Assembly (NCBI RefSeq): GCF_008629695.1
Contig: NZ_VWSH01000001.1
Coordinates: 399,990-463,989, forward strand
Direction: 5' to 3'
Source: Taibaiella lutea
GTDB taxonomy: Bacteria > Bacteroidota > Bacteroidia > Chitinophagales > Chitinophagaceae
Length of the DNA: 64,000 nucleotides
Shown: positions 51,943 through 61,377 of the stretch, piece by piece
Layout of the letters: the number at the start of each line of letters is the position of its first letter
How positions within the stretch are numbered: the first letter of the stretch is position 1
Notes under the pieces: model-generated
The model's input: the letters and a program-made list of their open reading frames with translations, nothing else
What the model was told of the DNA's origin: nothing
Database searches by the model: none
Made by a program: the position numbers and the translations under genes

Positions 51943-54900
51943 TTACTTATTCTTAATAAACTTTGCCACTTGTTTGTTTCCCAAATAGTTTGGTATAGAA
52001 ACTATATAAACACCGGCGGAAAGCGAACTTATATCTAAGGTAATAATGCCTTTATCAAATTCAAGATGTGATTTTAGTACTGTGGTACCAACTATATCGG
52101 TAACCACCATTTCATGGATGCCACCTTCAAGCAGGTCAAACTTGACATTTAACTGGTCTGTTGCCGGATTAGGATATACTTGTATGTTTCTGTTAGCAGA
52201 TGCAACAGGCCTGTCCAGAATATGAGTAGTAATATCCGGATGCCTGAAATACAGGTCGGGCGCTAAGTTATTAGACACCAATATACCTTGCAGCAGGTTT
52301 ATCCATTTGTCGTCTTTGGTAAATTGCTGTGCAAGGCTTTGCAACTCTGCTTTTGAAACAGTGATGCCCTTCAGACGATCCAGTTTTATTTTCTCTGTAA
52401 CAGCCCATATTTTTTCGTTATTGCCAGAGGGATTGAAACTTTGGAGTACTGCTGCCGCACCTGTAATATTGCCTGTTGCACGGGCATAGGTATAATCCAC
52501 CATAAGCTTTTCATTATCGCTTAGTGTTCCCATGCCGCGATAGCTATTATATGCTTTTTGTATTTCCTCTTGTCTGCCTGAACCTGCAACAGCGTTGATG
52601 GCATTGATGGCTGTAAGTACATTACCCTGTATCTTGTAGTCGCTGTTTGCATGGATGCCCATGGAACCGTCGCTAAGCAGGTATAAAGGATACAACAATG
52701 AATCGTAGTTATTACATACCAGCTTCGGATCAGCCACGTACTGGCTCAGGTCGGTCTGTTTGGCGCAGGAAGCGGTGGAATGGTAATTGCCGCCGTGTGA
52801 AATGACATTTACATTATTGGTGGCATTGTAGTTATCATAAATATCAATAGCCAACGCATCGCTGTAGACATCAATAGCGCTGTTGAAATTCCGGTAGAAG
52901 GTATTCAACCCTTTTTCTGTTGGAGAACCAATAGTGGAACCGGAATAACCGAAACAACTAATCCCTGCATCTTCGTAATTGAAAAGAAAATTATTACGGA
53001 TAACAGGTAATGATAAAGGGCTCCAATAATAGAATTCCATAGCTGTTCTCGTATCCAGTATGCAATTGCTGTGTATGGTGCTGCTGTTATCAATAGCATG
53101 AGCATAAATGCCATAGTTGGTTCCGGGATAATAATTGTCAAAATCGAGGTCAATTTCATTGCAGTTAATATTCAGGTTATAACAGTAAGCATTGTATATG
53201 CCCATATACCTTGAGTCTATGATATTGTTTTCTGCAACAATAGAATTGTTCACATAATCTAAACTTATGCCGTCGTCAAAACCTTTGATCGTATTGTTCC
53301 TGACATTTAAATATTGTTGGCTTTCGGCATAAATTGCTGCAAATGCATAATGGCTATATGAAAGATTATTTGCCAGGTCGCTTATTTCATTGTTGAATAT
53401 AGTAACAGGCGCATAGCCGTTTGAAACGGCTATCTGCGCATCTGAACCGTAGGTTTGTTCATTTACCTCCATTTTATTATTCTCAATATCGCAAACACCC
53501 GTATTGGCAACCACATCAATTGACCTATACATATTGGTAAAAGTATTGGCGGTGATGTTAGCATAAGAATTTTCAAGATAAATACCCCTGTAAGTACTGT
53601 ATGGAGGCGTATTGGGGTTATTAATATTACTGGATACAAAGCTGTTCTGGGATATATTTTCAAGATGGGAAGAATTGATACTTTCTATGCCGATAAGGTT
53701 TCTGTAATAATAATTTGAATCACAGGTGCTAAACACAGGTGTATCGCGATCTATCACAAACCTGTTGCCGGTAATGGCATAAGGGTAATTATATACACCT
53801 TCTATCCGTATGCCTTTATTGTCATTCAGGAACAGGTTATTATGAATCTTGGCAGTTCCCGTATCGGTTAGCTCCAATGCAACAAGCGCATTTTTAAAAG
53901 TACATTCTTCCACAATATTTCCATCCGTCTTTATGTTTACACCTAACCATGCATTGTTAATGATACATGGCCTGAAAACAGAATTGTTTGCCCTTAATAA
54001 AGCGCCATTCCTTATTTCGAGGCCGGAACATTCGTCAAATACAACATCGGAATTAGTTGCATCCAATATGGTATTATTACCTTCTACAATAAGGTTACCT
54101 CCCGTAACAAAAACCTTGCTGCCCCATACCTGACTTGAACTGATAATGGTAGAAGAAGCATCTATTACGGTGTATCCCGAACCTGGATCTGCAAGGTGGC
54201 AGCCTACGGTACTGTCTGTACAATCGCAACTGGTATAGCCCGGTTTCAAAAAAGCATTGTTTGTAGAGGAAAGAGTACCGCGCAGGTGAAAGCCATGCGG
54301 ATTGGGGTTAGGACTTGGAAAGTCGTGTACGGTAACCTGTATGGCATATGTACCCGGTGGCATTGAAAGGAGTGATATACCTGTTATAGAACTCCAGTTG
54401 GTCCAGGAGGACGGAATAGTGACAGGAGGATCATCAGGAGCCAGCGTATGGACTATTGCAGAGGGTTTTAATACGATACGAAAATCGGATATATAGTTAT
54501 CACGCGCCCAGTCGAGCGGGTTTATAATAAGGGTGGTGCTGTCACAAAGAACGAATTCCCGTTCCAGCGTAAACCAGTAAACGCCGCCTGAATCGGGAGT
54601 GTACCAGGTAGTAGGATTATAAAAGGTGATCCACTCGCTGGGAATTGAATTATTGGGTGGCGGAGCGGACTGAATATTCCAGGTATTGGTGTTAACAACG
54701 GCAGGGGTAGGTGTCGGACCCAATGATGGTACTGCAATATTCAGGTCCGGTGAACGGTCTATTACCTTCCAGGCCGGATCCGGACTGCCGCCGGGAAGCG
54801 CGGCTCCTGTAGCGGGATCTATACCTGTGCTGATATTAATAGTATTGGTATGGCAGTTTTGAGCAGAGGCGAATGTAGCAGAGGCGATAATAAGCGCAAT

Positions 54901-54957
54901 TGAGGTAAATGCTTTTTGAATAAAAGCAGCAAAGGCCGGTTTGTAATGGCGTTTCAT
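51943..54957 (-). CDS. Large T9SS-secreted parallel beta-helix protein
   Basis: 1004 residues with signal peptide (about 1-32, ATFASAQN). After an N-terminal domain with several Cys, residues about 260-700 contain parallel beta-helix (PbH1/NosD-like) repeats: NNTILDATNSDVVFDECSGL, IHNNLFLNDNKGIRIEG, VRNNTIKGFDDGISLDYVN, VAENNIIDSRYMGIYN. The C-terminus from YPNPATDQLNVKFDLLEGG is a T9SS sorting domain ending KQVAKFIKNK. Such proteins bind or cut polysaccharides or act as surface scaffolds; no lyase motif is visible to me. Confidence 0.85.
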   Translation of the reverse strand: MKRHYKPAFAAFIQKAFTSIALIIASATFASAQNCHTNTINISTGIDPATGAALPGGSPDPAWKVIDRSPDLNIAVPSLGPTPTPAVVNTNTWNIQSAPPPNNSIPSEWITFYNPTTWYTPDSGGVYWFTLEREFVLCDSTTLIINPLDWARDNYISDFRIVLKPSAIVHTLAPDDPPVTIPSSWTNWSSITGISLLSMPPGTYAIQVTVHDFPSPNPNPHGFHLRGTLSSTNNAFLKPGYTSCDCTDSTVGCHLADPGSGYTVIDASSTIISSSQVWGSKVFVTGGNLIVEGNNTILDATNSDVVFDECSGLEIRNGALLRANNSVFRPCIINNAWLGVNIKTDGNIVEECTFKNALVALELTDTGTAKIHNNLFLNDNKGIRIEGVYNYPYAITGNRFVIDRDTPVFSTCDSNYYYRNLIGIESINSSHLENISQNSFVSSNINNPNTPPYSTYRGIYLENSYANITANTFTNMYRSIDVVANTGVCDIENNKMEVNEQTYGSDAQIAVSNGYAPVTIFNNEISDLANNLSYSHYAFAAIYAESQQYLNVRNNTIKGFDDGISLDYVNNSIVAENNIIDSRYMGIYNAYCYNLNINCNEIDLDFDNYYPGTNYGIYAHAIDNSSTIHSNCILDTRTAMEFYYWSPLSLPVIRNNFLFNYEDAGISCFGYSGSTIGSPTEKGLNTFYRNFNSAIDVYSDALAIDIYDNYNATNNVNVISHGGNYHSTASCAKQTDLSQYVADPKLVCNNYDSLLYPLYLLSDGSMGIHANSDYKIQGNVLTAINAINAVAGSGRQEEIQKAYNSYRGMGTLSDNEKLMVDYTYARATGNITGAAAVLQSFNPSGNNEKIWAVTEKIKLDRLKGITVSKAELQSLAQQFTKDDKWINLLQGILVSNNLAPDLYFRHPDITTHILDRPVASANRNIQVYPNPATDQLNVKFDLLEGGIHEMVVTDIVGTTVLKSHLEFDKGIITLDISSLSAGVYIVSIPNYLGNKQVAKFIKNK

Positions 54958-55214
54958 AATAAAAGGTTTGGTTTAGAATGTTTATAGAAAAATGAATTGA
55001 TTTACATCAGCATTAGTTTTATGTTCTATGAATAAATATTATCAAATATCATAGTCATATATAAACTTATAGTTATGCTAAACAAAATATTATGTTAATT
55101 CATATAAGAAAACATCCTCCGCAAACCTTCCTGATTAGGTTGATATCAGGTCTTAAAATTTTATTTAATTAATTATCAATTATTTATAAAAAAGCAGAAA
55201 TTTCTGGCACGGTA
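54958..55214. other. AT-rich intergenic region upstream of the 51943-54957 gene
   Basis: About 257 bp, strongly AT-rich with scattered TATA-type words and no open frame. Together with 55215-55266 it makes the divergent gap between two genes. I see no complete -33/-7 pair and no period-21 structure. Confidence 0.45.
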
Positions 55215-55247
55215 TTTGATATATATCAAACAGGTGAAATTTTCACC
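55215..55247 (+). promoter_or_regulatory. Two adjacent palindromes, the first matching the FNR/CRP consensus
   Basis: 55215-55230 is a perfect 16-bp palindrome TTTGATATATATCAAA that contains TTGATNNNNATCAA, the consensus of FNR. Two bases further, 55233-55247 is GGTGAAATTTTCACC, a palindrome around one base. Both lie within 52 bp of the start at 55267, the region where an operator or activator site would act. Confidence 0.6.
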
Positions 55248-55266
55248 AATTAAAATAAACTTAACT

Positions 55267-55959
55267 ATGTCAAAAAAATTAGAAAATGACGTAAGGATGG
55301 CAAAGACCTTCCACGAGGTATTGAATACTTATCGGCATTTATGGGGCGATAACAAAGGATTCAAGCAGGAGGTCAACGAAAGCGTTGAGCTGATGGAACA
55401 AATGAAGCAGAGCAGAGTACTTGCTCAACAAAGAAGCCAGGGCTCAACAAAAACCAAGGCTGACCTGAAGGAAAAGGTCGTTGCCTTATGTATGAGCATT
55501 TCAGGATGCGCACTCGTGTATGCCAAAAAGAAAAATGATCTGGAGCTGGAGCAACAACTGGATTACAGCGCAACCAGGCTAAAAAGAATGGCAGGGAATA
55601 AACTTGCCGCTAAGCTTCAATATGTGTATGATGTTTTCAAAAAGTCAGGAGATTCGCTCAATGACTATGATGTGACTCCGGAACAGATAGAACTGTTCGG
55701 TGAGATGATAGAGGCTTACGCGGCCATGATACCGAAACCCCGAACTGTTCAGGTAGCAGTAAAGAACCAGCATCGCAGTACAAAGGAGCTGATGGAACTG
55801 ATAAAGAAAAGCTTCTATAACATGGACAGACTGATGGCAAATATTAACAACAAGGATTTTGAGAGTGAATATAAAAGTGCGAGGATCATTATCGGGCTGG
55901 GCAGCAGGCATGAAAAACCGAAAGAAGAAAACGATAATAATAAGGAGCAGGAAGCATAG
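55267..55959 (+). CDS. Helical protein of unknown function
   Basis: 230 residues from ATG 55267; the longer frame from 55216 would run through the palindromes and is not used. No signal or membrane segment; very helix-rich and charged: MSKKLENDVRMAKTFHEVLN, YSATRLKRMAGNKLAAKLQY, ELMELIKKSFYNMDRLMANI, then a disordered acidic tail (EENDNNKEQEA). Possibly coiled-coil oligomer. I do not recognise the family. Preceded by an FNR-like site, so redox or oxygen control is possible. Confidence 0.7.
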   Translation: MSKKLENDVRMAKTFHEVLNTYRHLWGDNKGFKQEVNESVELMEQMKQSRVLAQQRSQGSTKTKADLKEKVVALCMSISGCALVYAKKKNDLELEQQLDYSATRLKRMAGNKLAAKLQYVYDVFKKSGDSLNDYDVTPEQIELFGEMIEAYAAMIPKPRTVQVAVKNQHRSTKELMELIKKSFYNMDRLMANINNKDFESEYKSARIIIGLGSRHEKPKEENDNNKEQEA

Positions 55960-56030
55960 ATGACACTGCTGCTTCACTCAGCAATTTATGTTCAACAATA
56001 ATTAAAAATTGTTTAAGGTAATCGCATAAC

Positions 56031-56060
56031 AAAAGCGGCTGTTCTATTGAACAGCCACTT
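56031..56060. terminator. Hairpin between the helical protein gene and the SprB-repeat gene
   Basis: GGCTGTTC / GAACAGCC stem (56037-56044, 56049-56056) with a TATT loop and further A/T pairs. TTTATTATTTTC follows on the plus strand. It suits both convergent genes. Confidence 0.75.
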
Positions 56061-56086
56061 TATTATTTTCAAATTACCGGGGAGGA

Positions 56087-59000
56087 TTAATTCCTGATAA
56101 CTTTTGATGTATAAACCATGCCTGAGTTGCTGATGATGGTCATATTGTAAATACCCTGGCCAAGACCTGACATATCCATAACGGTTTTATTGAAACCTTT
56201 CTGAAGATTCATTTCCTGAGTCAAGACTACTTTACCCATTACATCTGTAACGCGTATGTTCATCACTTCGTCTTTAGCAGAGTTGTATTCAACTGTCAGT
56301 TGAGACTTAACCGGATTAGGATAACAATTGAAGTCTGATTTTCCATCAAAATTAAGTGTGCGAATGTCAGAATAAACAATATTGCCTTTTTTGTCTTTTT
56401 CTGCCAGGCGATAGAAATTCATTCCGTTAAACGGCACTTTATCATAATAGTTATAGGACAACACAGATTGGCTATTACCATTAACAGCTTTAGAGGCTAT
56501 AGAACCTATAGTCTGATAAGTTTTGCCATCCATGCTTCTCTGAATATCGAAACCTACATTCTCCATCTCACTTTGAGTAGTCCAATACAAACCAGCTACA
56601 CCATTTTCTTTCCTTACATTGAAAGAACCGATGTTTACATATAACGGCGTGCCTAATGTATTGTTGGTATGAACATAGAACTGGCTGAAAGAAGGTATTG
56701 TCAATGAAACAGTCCAGAAATGCAATGAAGGGTTCCATTTTACACTGTCCGGGTGAATTAAAGTTCGTGTACCCGTACCTGCAACCAGGTCTCCTCCACT
56801 TACTTTTGTAACTACCAATGAATCAATACCTACCTGATCGGTAGGGTTCTGAGGCAATTTAGGGAAGCTATGGGCAGTAGCATAAACGTTGTAATCGTCA
56901 AAATCCTGCTGTGTGAAATATAAATTTACACTTCCTGCTCCATTGTTCTGCGGCGTAATCTGATACCAACGGGAAACAAACGGCCTACCCTGATAAACAG
57001 GAACAGAATCAACTACCGTTACATAACCCAACAAAGCACCTAAAGAGGCATTTTGCTTTACGGAAGCCAGCGTCTTACACTCATCATTATACATATAAGT
57101 CAGGCCGCCTATTACTACGTTGGTGCTGCTTGTATCGGCACCGTCAACAGAAACCGTATTTGTTTGATTTGACTGAGCCAATACACCGCCTACAGAAACT
57201 GTAACGGTATCTTTCTTAGTACAACTGTTGACATCTGTTGCTGTAACTATATAATTGGTAGTAACCGTAGGGCTTACAGATTGTGTTCCGCCACTTAAAT
57301 TGCCCGGGGTCCAGTTGTAAGTATATCCGCCTGATCCACCTGTTGCAGTTGCATTTATGCTAATTGTGCTTGGTACGCAGATATTTGTATCAGCCGAAAC
57401 CGTAAGATTCAATACTGTAGGTTGCGTAATATTAACTGTCTGTAGTTTGGTACAGCTATTGGCATCTGTAATAGTACAAGTCCAAACACCTACTGACAAT
57501 CCTGTTACTGAAACGGTACCATCACCTGCAGGGTTACCTGGAGTCCAGTTATAAGTCAATGCGCCGGTACCGCCGCTTGCAGAAATCGTCGCAGCTCCAT
57601 TGCTGCCACCGTTACAACTTATGTTTGTCTGAGAGGTAACACTTGAAGTAATAGCCGTAGGCTGTGAAATATTTACAGTCTGTAATTTGGTACAGCTGTT
57701 CGCATCCGTAATAGTACAAGTCCATACTTGAGCACTCAGACCAGACACCGAAACGGTACCATCACCTGTAGGGTTACCCGGAGTCCAGTTATAAGTAAGT
57801 GTGCCGGTACCACCGCTTGCAGAAATCGTCGCAGCTCCATTGGTACCACCATTACAGCTTACGTTTGTCTGGGAAGTAACACTTGAAGTAATAGCTGTAG
57901 GCTGTGAAATGTTTACAGTCTGTAATTTGGTACAGCTGTTCGCATCCGTAATAGTTACTGTGTAAACCTGAGCAGAAAGGCCTGTCGCTGATGCAGCTGT
58001 ACCACCGCTTGGAGCCCAGCTGTAAGTCAATGTACCTGTACCACCACTTGCCGTAACAGTTGCGGAACCATTGGTACCACCGTTACAGCTTACGTTTGTC
58101 TGAGAGGTAACACTTGAAGTAATAGCTGTAGGCTGTGAAATGTTTACAGTCTGTAATTTGGCACAGCTGTTCGCATCCGTAATAGTTACTGTGTAAACCT
58201 GAGCAGAAAGGCCTGTCGCTGATGCAGCTGTACCACCGCTTGGAGCCCAGCTGTAAGTCAATGTACCTGTACCACCACTTGCCGTAACAGTTGCGGAACC
58301 ATTGGTACCACCGTTACAGCTTACGTTTGTCTGAGAGGTAACACTTGAAGTAATAGCAGTAGGCTGTGAAATGTTTACAGTCTGTAATTTGGTACAGCTG
58401 TTCGCATCCGTAATAGTTACCGTGTAAACCTGAGCAGAAAGGCCTGTCGCTGCTGCTGCAGTACCACCGCTTGGAGCCCAGCTGTAAGTCAATGTACCCG
58501 TACCCCCACTTGCCGTAACAGTTGCGGAACCATTGGTACCACCGTTACAGCTTACGTTTGTCTGGGAAGTAACACTTGAAGTAATAGCTGTAGGCTGTGA
58601 AATATTTACAGTCTGTAATTTGGTACAGCTGTTCGCATCCGTAATAGTTACTGTGTAAACCTGAGCAGAAAGGCCTGTCGCTGCTGCTGCAGTACCACCG
58701 CTTGGGGCCCAGCTGTAAGTCAATGTACCTGTACCCCCACTTGCCGTAACAGTTGCGGAACCATTGGTACCACCGTTACAGCTTACGTTTGTCTGAGAGG
58801 TAACACTTGAAGTAATAGCCGTAGGCTGTGAAATGTTTACAGTCTGTAATTTGGTACAGCTGTTCGCATCCGTAATAGTTACCGTATATACCTGAGCAGA
58901 AAGGCCTGTCGCTGCTGCTGCAGTACCACCGCTTGGAGCCCAGCTGTAAGTCAATGTACCCGTACCGCCACTTGCTGTGACAGTTGCGGAACCATTGGTA

Positions 59001-60412
59001 CCACCGTTACAGCTTACGTTTGTCTGAGAGGTAACACTTGAAGTAATAGCAGTAGGCTGTGAAATATTTACAGTCTGTAATTTGGTACAGCTGTTCGCAT
59101 CCGTAATAGTACAAGTCCATACTTGAGAAGTCAGACCAGACACCGAAACGGTACCATCACCCGTAGGGTTACCCGGAGTCCAGTTATAAGTAAGTGTGCC
59201 CGTACCGCCGCTTGCAGAAATCGTCGCAGCTCCATTGGTGCCACCATTACAGCTTACATTAGTCTGAGAGGTAACAGAAGATGTAATACTGGTAACGGTT
59301 AACGTTGCAGTATTGGAAGAAGTATTACAGGATGTACCATTATTGTAAGCAATAACTTTATACTGGTAGCCTGACATACCGGCCGTTGCACCTGTTATAG
59401 AAAGTGTATTAGTAGCAGATCCCGAGTAAGTGGCATCATCTGTTATATCTGTAAAGCCACTGCCTGTATTCACCTGCCATTTATAAGATGTAACAGGAGA
59501 AGCCGTGGCAGTAAAGCTTGTGTTGGCCCCCGCGCAGATAGTACCGCTGGACGGTTGCGCCGAAAACACCGGAGTGGTACAGGTGGAAATGTAAGTACAA
59601 CCTGAAGGCGCTCCTAAAAATGCAGAAGAGCTGGTACTCATCGTCCATTTGCTCGCATCCATCACTGCTGTGCGCAAAGCTGCTACATTGGCAAAAGGTG
59701 CGCCATTCGAACAGTTAAAGCGGCCTGACAGATAAATACCTGCTCCCGGGTTACCGGTCCAGAAAGCATTTGTACCGCCTGTCAATCCCGGTGGCATAGC
59801 GCTACCGTTGACGCTGCTTGCACATGCTGACCCATCCCAGCCGGCAATGGTGGTATTATTACCTGCATTGGTACAGTAAAAATAATGAATTCCGGCAATC
59901 AACGTAACACCGGAATTCGAGACTACTCCGCTACCTCCCTGGAAAGCTATGATCTGATCACCTACATTGGAAAGATTGAAGCCATTGCTGGCCATGGTAC
60001 CATCTGTACGTGCAACGGTTCCATTTACTGTTTTGACTCCCGTGCTGGGATTAATAGTAAAAGCAGTAGCACTCGTGCCGCCACCACCAATAGTAACTTC
60101 TGTTCCGACTGGCAATGCACTTCCCGATGTCCAGGTTAATGCTCCTTCAGAAGTGCCTGCTGCAACCCAGCCACTGCCGGTATAACCTCTGTCGGTAAAT
60201 GAAATTTGAGTATTTGAGGAAATAGGTACCAGCAAAACAAACGAAACGGTATCGCCGATAGTTGCACCTGCATTACTACTGAATGCAGTAAAAATAATAC
60301 CGCCTGCCGAGAGCGTCGTTTGGGCCTTCGCTGAAGACCCGTTCAAAACAAATCCCAATAGCATGACTGCTGCAAGGAATGCTTTAAAAAGTGGGTGTAG
60401 GAATCGTTTCAT
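56087..60412 (-). CDS. Giant SprB-repeat adhesin with T9SS sorting domain
   Basis: 1441 residues. Signal peptide 1-30 (LLGFVLNGSSAKAQ). An N-terminal lamin-tail/TSP-like domain (about 35-270) and an Ig-like segment (CTTPVFSAQPSSGTICAGA, about 280-370) precede eight tandem ~77-residue SprB-type units (374-996), each with SQTNVSCNGGTNG, ASGGTGTLTY and TITDANSC. A further Ig-like unit and a 250-residue domain follow. The C-terminus, from CYPNPVKSQLTVEYN to TSKVIRN, is the T9SS domain. Likely a gliding or surface adhesin. Its ATG overlaps the stop of the formyltransferase-like gene (ATGA), an unusual partner for an adhesin. Confidence 0.9.
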   Translation of the reverse strand: MKRFLHPLFKAFLAAVMLLGFVLNGSSAKAQTTLSAGGIIFTAFSSNAGATIGDTVSFVLLVPISSNTQISFTDRGYTGSGWVAAGTSEGALTWTSGSALPVGTEVTIGGGGTSATAFTINPSTGVKTVNGTVARTDGTMASNGFNLSNVGDQIIAFQGGSGVVSNSGVTLIAGIHYFYCTNAGNNTTIAGWDGSACASSVNGSAMPPGLTGGTNAFWTGNPGAGIYLSGRFNCSNGAPFANVAALRTAVMDASKWTMSTSSSAFLGAPSGCTYISTCTTPVFSAQPSSGTICAGANTSFTATASPVTSYKWQVNTGSGFTDITDDATYSGSATNTLSITGATAGMSGYQYKVIAYNNGTSCNTSSNTATLTVTSITSSVTSQTNVSCNGGTNGAATISASGGTGTLTYNWTPGNPTGDGTVSVSGLTSQVWTCTITDANSCTKLQTVNISQPTAITSSVTSQTNVSCNGGTNGSATVTASGGTGTLTYSWAPSGGTAAAATGLSAQVYTVTITDANSCTKLQTVNISQPTAITSSVTSQTNVSCNGGTNGSATVTASGGTGTLTYSWAPSGGTAAAATGLSAQVYTVTITDANSCTKLQTVNISQPTAITSSVTSQTNVSCNGGTNGSATVTASGGTGTLTYSWAPSGGTAAAATGLSAQVYTVTITDANSCTKLQTVNISQPTAITSSVTSQTNVSCNGGTNGSATVTASGGTGTLTYSWAPSGGTAASATGLSAQVYTVTITDANSCAKLQTVNISQPTAITSSVTSQTNVSCNGGTNGSATVTASGGTGTLTYSWAPSGGTAASATGLSAQVYTVTITDANSCTKLQTVNISQPTAITSSVTSQTNVSCNGGTNGAATISASGGTGTLTYNWTPGNPTGDGTVSVSGLSAQVWTCTITDANSCTKLQTVNISQPTAITSSVTSQTNISCNGGSNGAATISASGGTGALTYNWTPGNPAGDGTVSVTGLSVGVWTCTITDANSCTKLQTVNITQPTVLNLTVSADTNICVPSTISINATATGGSGGYTYNWTPGNLSGGTQSVSPTVTTNYIVTATDVNSCTKKDTVTVSVGGVLAQSNQTNTVSVDGADTSSTNVVIGGLTYMYNDECKTLASVKQNASLGALLGYVTVVDSVPVYQGRPFVSRWYQITPQNNGAGSVNLYFTQQDFDDYNVYATAHSFPKLPQNPTDQVGIDSLVVTKVSGGDLVAGTGTRTLIHPDSVKWNPSLHFWTVSLTIPSFSQFYVHTNNTLGTPLYVNIGSFNVRKENGVAGLYWTTQSEMENVGFDIQRSMDGKTYQTIGSIASKAVNGNSQSVLSYNYYDKVPFNGMNFYRLAEKDKKGNIVYSDIRTLNFDGKSDFNCYPNPVKSQLTVEYNSAKDEVMNIRVTDVMGKVVLTQEMNLQKGFNKTVMDMSGLGQGIYNMTIISNSGMVYTSKVIRN
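57420..59292 (-). repeat. Eight tandem ~231-bp units inside the adhesin gene
   Basis: The eight units are of two kinds. Type A (NGAATISASGGTG, then NWTPGNP.GDGTVSV) is the first, seventh and eighth in reading order; type B (NGSATVTASGGTG, then SWAPSGGTAA) fills positions two to six. The five B units are almost identical in DNA; two carry AASATG and three AAAATG. This suggests recent unequal exchange. The ordering A-B5-A2 brackets the homogenised core. Confidence 0.9.
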
Positions 60413-61377
60413 ACATTGATTGGTTTTTGGTTTGTTTGTAAATTGGTAAAAATCTGTCCTTTCTTTATGCCGAAGGATTCGAGCCGGTAACCACTCATAA
60501 ATCCTTCATCTGTATAAATGATATTAACTTTTAATTGCGTGTTGTCTTTACATTGAATGATAAGCCCATTCATAGCGTCGATTGCGAGAACAGTACCCGG
60601 AGTAGTAGATACATCCGGCAGAGCCTCTGTGTTTACTGATGCTTCCACAATGCGGATATGCCATCCATTCCATTGCGAATAAGCTCCTTTATTCCATGGG
60701 TTACAGGCATTGACCAGAGCTTTAACAGATGAAGCATCCTGCGCGTTCCAATTAATGCAGACTTCCGACGGGCCGGGGCGCCTGTAATAATTTGCCATGG
60801 CTTCATTTTGGTCAGTACCTGATAATCCGGCCTGTAACACACCTATGAGCTGCGGCAAAATGCGCGCAGCCAGATATGAAAGATGTGTACAGAGTAATCC
60901 ATGAGTAGTATCAGATTCTAAAGGCAATGACTGCTTCAGTATTATGGCTCCTTTGTCAATCCCACCATTAACAGTATGTATTGTAATGCCGGTTTCCCGT
61001 TTTTGCTGACGAATAGATTCAAATACCGGATCGGCACCGCGCATTTCAGGCAACAAACCATAATGAAAATTATAGAATTTGCCCGGATGGCTTTGCCAGG
61101 TCACTTCAGGCACCTTCCATGGGAAAGTCATTGTAAACACAAAATCAGGTGATTTCTTTTTAAGCCAATCTCCCAATTGTGCGTTAAGATTTTCCTTTCG
61201 CAACAGCATAAGCGGAATACCGGTCTGAGCTGATAACGACTTACAGAAATCCAGAACATCCGTATTATTCTCGGGTACGCCTAAAGCACAAAGCTTCCCC
61301 ATATTATATAAAGCCTGAATAGCAGGTATAGCCATACGGTTATTGCACAATACGGCTATATGAGACGTATTACTCAT
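60409..61377 (-). CDS. Formyltransferase-like protein (Fmt/ArnA-N family)
   Basis: 322 residues. The fold and active-site triad of formyl transferases are visible: Asn and His in FYNFHYGLLPEMRGADPVF (about 103-121) and the Asp in HTVNGGIDKGAIIL (about 135-148). The C-terminal ~100 residues resemble the Fmt C-terminal domain (VCINWNAQDASSVKALVNACNPWNKGAYS). The N-terminus lacks the typical MRIVFMGTP start, and the protein is not in a def/fmt neighbourhood, so methionyl-tRNA is doubtful as substrate. A small molecule or sugar amine is an alternative. Overlaps genes on both sides by ATGA. Confidence 0.75.
   Translation of the reverse strand: MSNTSHIAVLCNNRMAIPAIQALYNMGKLCALGVPENNTDVLDFCKSLSAQTGIPLMLLRKENLNAQLGDWLKKKSPDFVFTMTFPWKVPEVTWQSHPGKFYNFHYGLLPEMRGADPVFESIRQQKRETGITIHTVNGGIDKGAIILKQSLPLESDTTHGLLCTHLSYLAARILPQLIGVLQAGLSGTDQNEAMANYYRRPGPSEVCINWNAQDASSVKALVNACNPWNKGAYSQWNGWHIRIVEASVNTEALPDVSTTPGTVLAIDAMNGLIIQCKDNTQLKVNIIYTDEGFMSGYRLESFGIKKGQIFTNLQTNQKPINV

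Noticed and set aside
55216-55266. Longer N-terminus of the helical protein
   Set aside because: Runs through the two palindromes and adds residues without similarity to the rest.
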